Positions 62,952 through 64,000 of a DNA stretch of 64,000 nucleotides are shown here, in pieces (position 1 is the stretch's first letter; the number at the start of each line of letters is the position of its first letter). The DNA lies in assembly GCF_014385195.1 (NCBI RefSeq), contig NZ_JACRTG010000005.1, positions 1 to 64,000 of the forward strand, written 5' to 3'. The notes under the pieces were generated by a model, which worked only from the letters and a program-made list of their open reading frames with translations, was not told the DNA's origin and did not search any database. The translations under genes were made by a program, and so were the position numbers. Source of the stretch: Paratissierella segnis. GTDB taxonomy: Bacteria; Bacillota; Clostridia; Tissierellales; Tissierellaceae.

Positions 62952-64000
62952 ATGCACCTATAACTTATGTTGCTACAGGAGACAGCTTTATCACTTCCCC
63001 ATTGAACTTGTGTGGAAATGATAAATTTGAGAAAATTAAAGATCTGATATACAAATCTGAAGTAAGATTTACAAATTTAGAAGTTACAGTCCATGATTTC
63101 GAAGGATATCCGTCAGCATTCAGCGGTGGCACTTGGGCTATAGCAAATCCTAATGTGTTGAAGGATATAAAATATTTGGGATTTAATCTCTTAAACATAG
63201 CAAATAACCACACTTTAGATTATTCACATAATGGACTGGAAGCGACGGAGAAGTATCTTAAGGATTTTGACTTTGTTTATGCAGGAGCAGGAAGCAATAT
63301 GGCAGCTGCAAGTGACCCTAAATATTTGAATTGTTCTTCCGGAAGGGTAGGATTTGTTGCAGCGACTTCCACATTCCATGAATCATGGATTGCAGGTGAG
63401 CAGAGAAGGGACATGATAGGAAGACCGGGAGTTAATGGACTGAGACATGAATCGACGCATATTATATCAAAAGATAAAATGAGGTCTTTAAAAGAAATAG
63501 CAACTATTACAGATATAAATGCTATGAATAATTTAAATTTAAAAGAAGGCTTTGATGTTGGAAATACATCAGATGTATTCAAATTCGGTATATATAAATT
63601 TAAGGAAGGAAATAATGAAGGACTTATAACCAAACCGGACTCAAGAGATATGGAAAGAATATTAAGATCCGTATATGAAGCCAAGAGACAAGCTGATGAA
63701 GTAATTGTCAGCATTCATTCACATGAAATGAAAGGTGAAGACAAAAGTGTTCCGGCTGATTTCTTGAGAGATTTTGCAAAGGAATGCATTGATCATGGAG
63801 CCTCTTCTGTTATCGGACACGGACCGCATATACTCAGAGGAATTGAAATTTATAAAAATTGTCCGATATTTTACAGCCTCGGTAATTTTATATTTCAAAC
63901 GGATTTGGTATCCAATCTTCCTTCGGATTTTTATGAAAAATATGGACTTACCCATGAGAACAATACAGCAGACGCTCTTGATGCTAGGAGTAAAAACGGA
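62948..64000 (+). CDS. CapA-family (poly-gamma-glutamate synthesis-like) metallophosphatase, partial
   Basis: Starts at ATG 62948, overlapping the previous gene by 4 nt, and runs off the right edge after 351 codons. The CapA fold is clear: YVATGDSFI at the N-terminus, FTNLEVTV, IANNHTLDYS (metal motif near residue 87), and the late GHGPHILRGIEIYKNCPIFYSLGN block (split near residue 305). No signal peptide or membrane anchor is seen, unlike capsule CapA. In this place it is likely a cytoplasmic catabolic enzyme linked to the amidohydrolases (inference); CapA-like proteins outside capsule loci are poorly known. Confidence 0.78.
   Translation, partial: MNAPITYVATGDSFITSPLNLCGNDKFEKIKDLIYKSEVRFTNLEVTVHDFEGYPSAFSGGTWAIANPNVLKDIKYLGFNLLNIANNHTLDYSHNGLEATEKYLKDFDFVYAGAGSNMAAASDPKYLNCSSGRVGFVAATSTFHESWIAGEQRRDMIGRPGVNGLRHESTHIISKDKMRSLKEIATITDINAMNNLNLKEGFDVGNTSDVFKFGIYKFKEGNNEGLITKPDSRDMERILRSVYEAKRQADEVIVSIHSHEMKGEDKSVPADFLRDFAKECIDHGASSVIGHGPHILRGIEIYKNCPIFYSLGNFIFQTDLVSNLPSDFYEKYGLTHENNTADALDARSKNG

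Overview
The window looks like a chromosomal segment of a low-GC, endospore-forming anaerobic member of the Bacillota (Clostridia/Tissierellia type). The sequence is strongly AT-rich with AGGAGG-type ribosome binding sites. It carries sporulation-linked genes (YtrH/YtrI pair, YtaF, a GerMN lipoprotein), a complete V-type ATPase operon in the ntpFIKECGABD order known from Enterococcus hirae, and the oxidative ornithine degradation pathway known from amino-acid-fermenting clostridia. The assignment is by gene content only; the species cannot be named from the sequence.

Layout. 0-9 kb: mostly housekeeping and accessory genes: a partial stalk-domain secreted protein, a membrane GGDEF cyclase, ytrH/ytrI, an acetyltransferase, an orphan DeoR regulator, an ECF sigma factor with its DUF4179 partner, a DUF188 protein, a secreted metallo-beta-lactamase-fold protein with DUF3006, YtaF and a GerMN lipoprotein. 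9.4-12.3 kb: an MFS exporter with a C-terminal-HTH ArsR regulator behind a promoter flanked by a perfect palindrome, then CsaA. 12.3-21.4 kb: a LysM/PG-binding protein, a SWIM/SNF2 helicase, YwlG, flavin proteins, a DUF4349 lipoprotein and a secreted M19 dipeptidase. 21.6-30.8 kb: oppDFBC, an N-acyl-D-amino-acid deacylase, oppA, a second M19 dipeptidase and a divergent UppS-like protein, which together suggest uptake and breakdown of D-residue-containing peptides. 30.9-39.5 kb: the V-ATPase, whose K subunit retains the Na+-binding residues. 39.7-41.4 kb: an ABC-F protein with a long leader.

41.5-52 kb: a sigma-54 activator reads into ord-ortA-ortB-oraS-oraE-mutL-orr. A perfect 18-bp inverted repeat and a near-consensus -24/-12 promoter lie between the activator and ord. 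L-ornithine is racemised (Orr), D-ornithine is rearranged by the B12/PLP aminomutase (OraS/OraE), and Ord and OrtAB oxidise and cleave the product to acetyl-CoA and alanine. 52-64 kb: an M20 peptidase, a RocB-like gene broken by two in-frame TAG codons, an intact RocB-like paralogue, an alanine-racemase-fold enzyme, an APC permease, two tandem amidohydrolases, a hydantoinase/dihydroorotase-like enzyme and a CapA-family protein running off the right edge. This tail is the least explained part and may feed acylated or cyclic amino-acid derivatives into the ornithine pathway (inference).

Intergenic regions carry dispersed repeats: a 7-bp tandem repeat family (GAATTGT/GAACTGT) at four places, one of which supplies the stop codon of a dipeptidase gene, and a degenerate dispersed element seen near 2.1 and 16.5 kb. 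I found no rRNA, tRNA, CRISPR array, transposase or phage gene.
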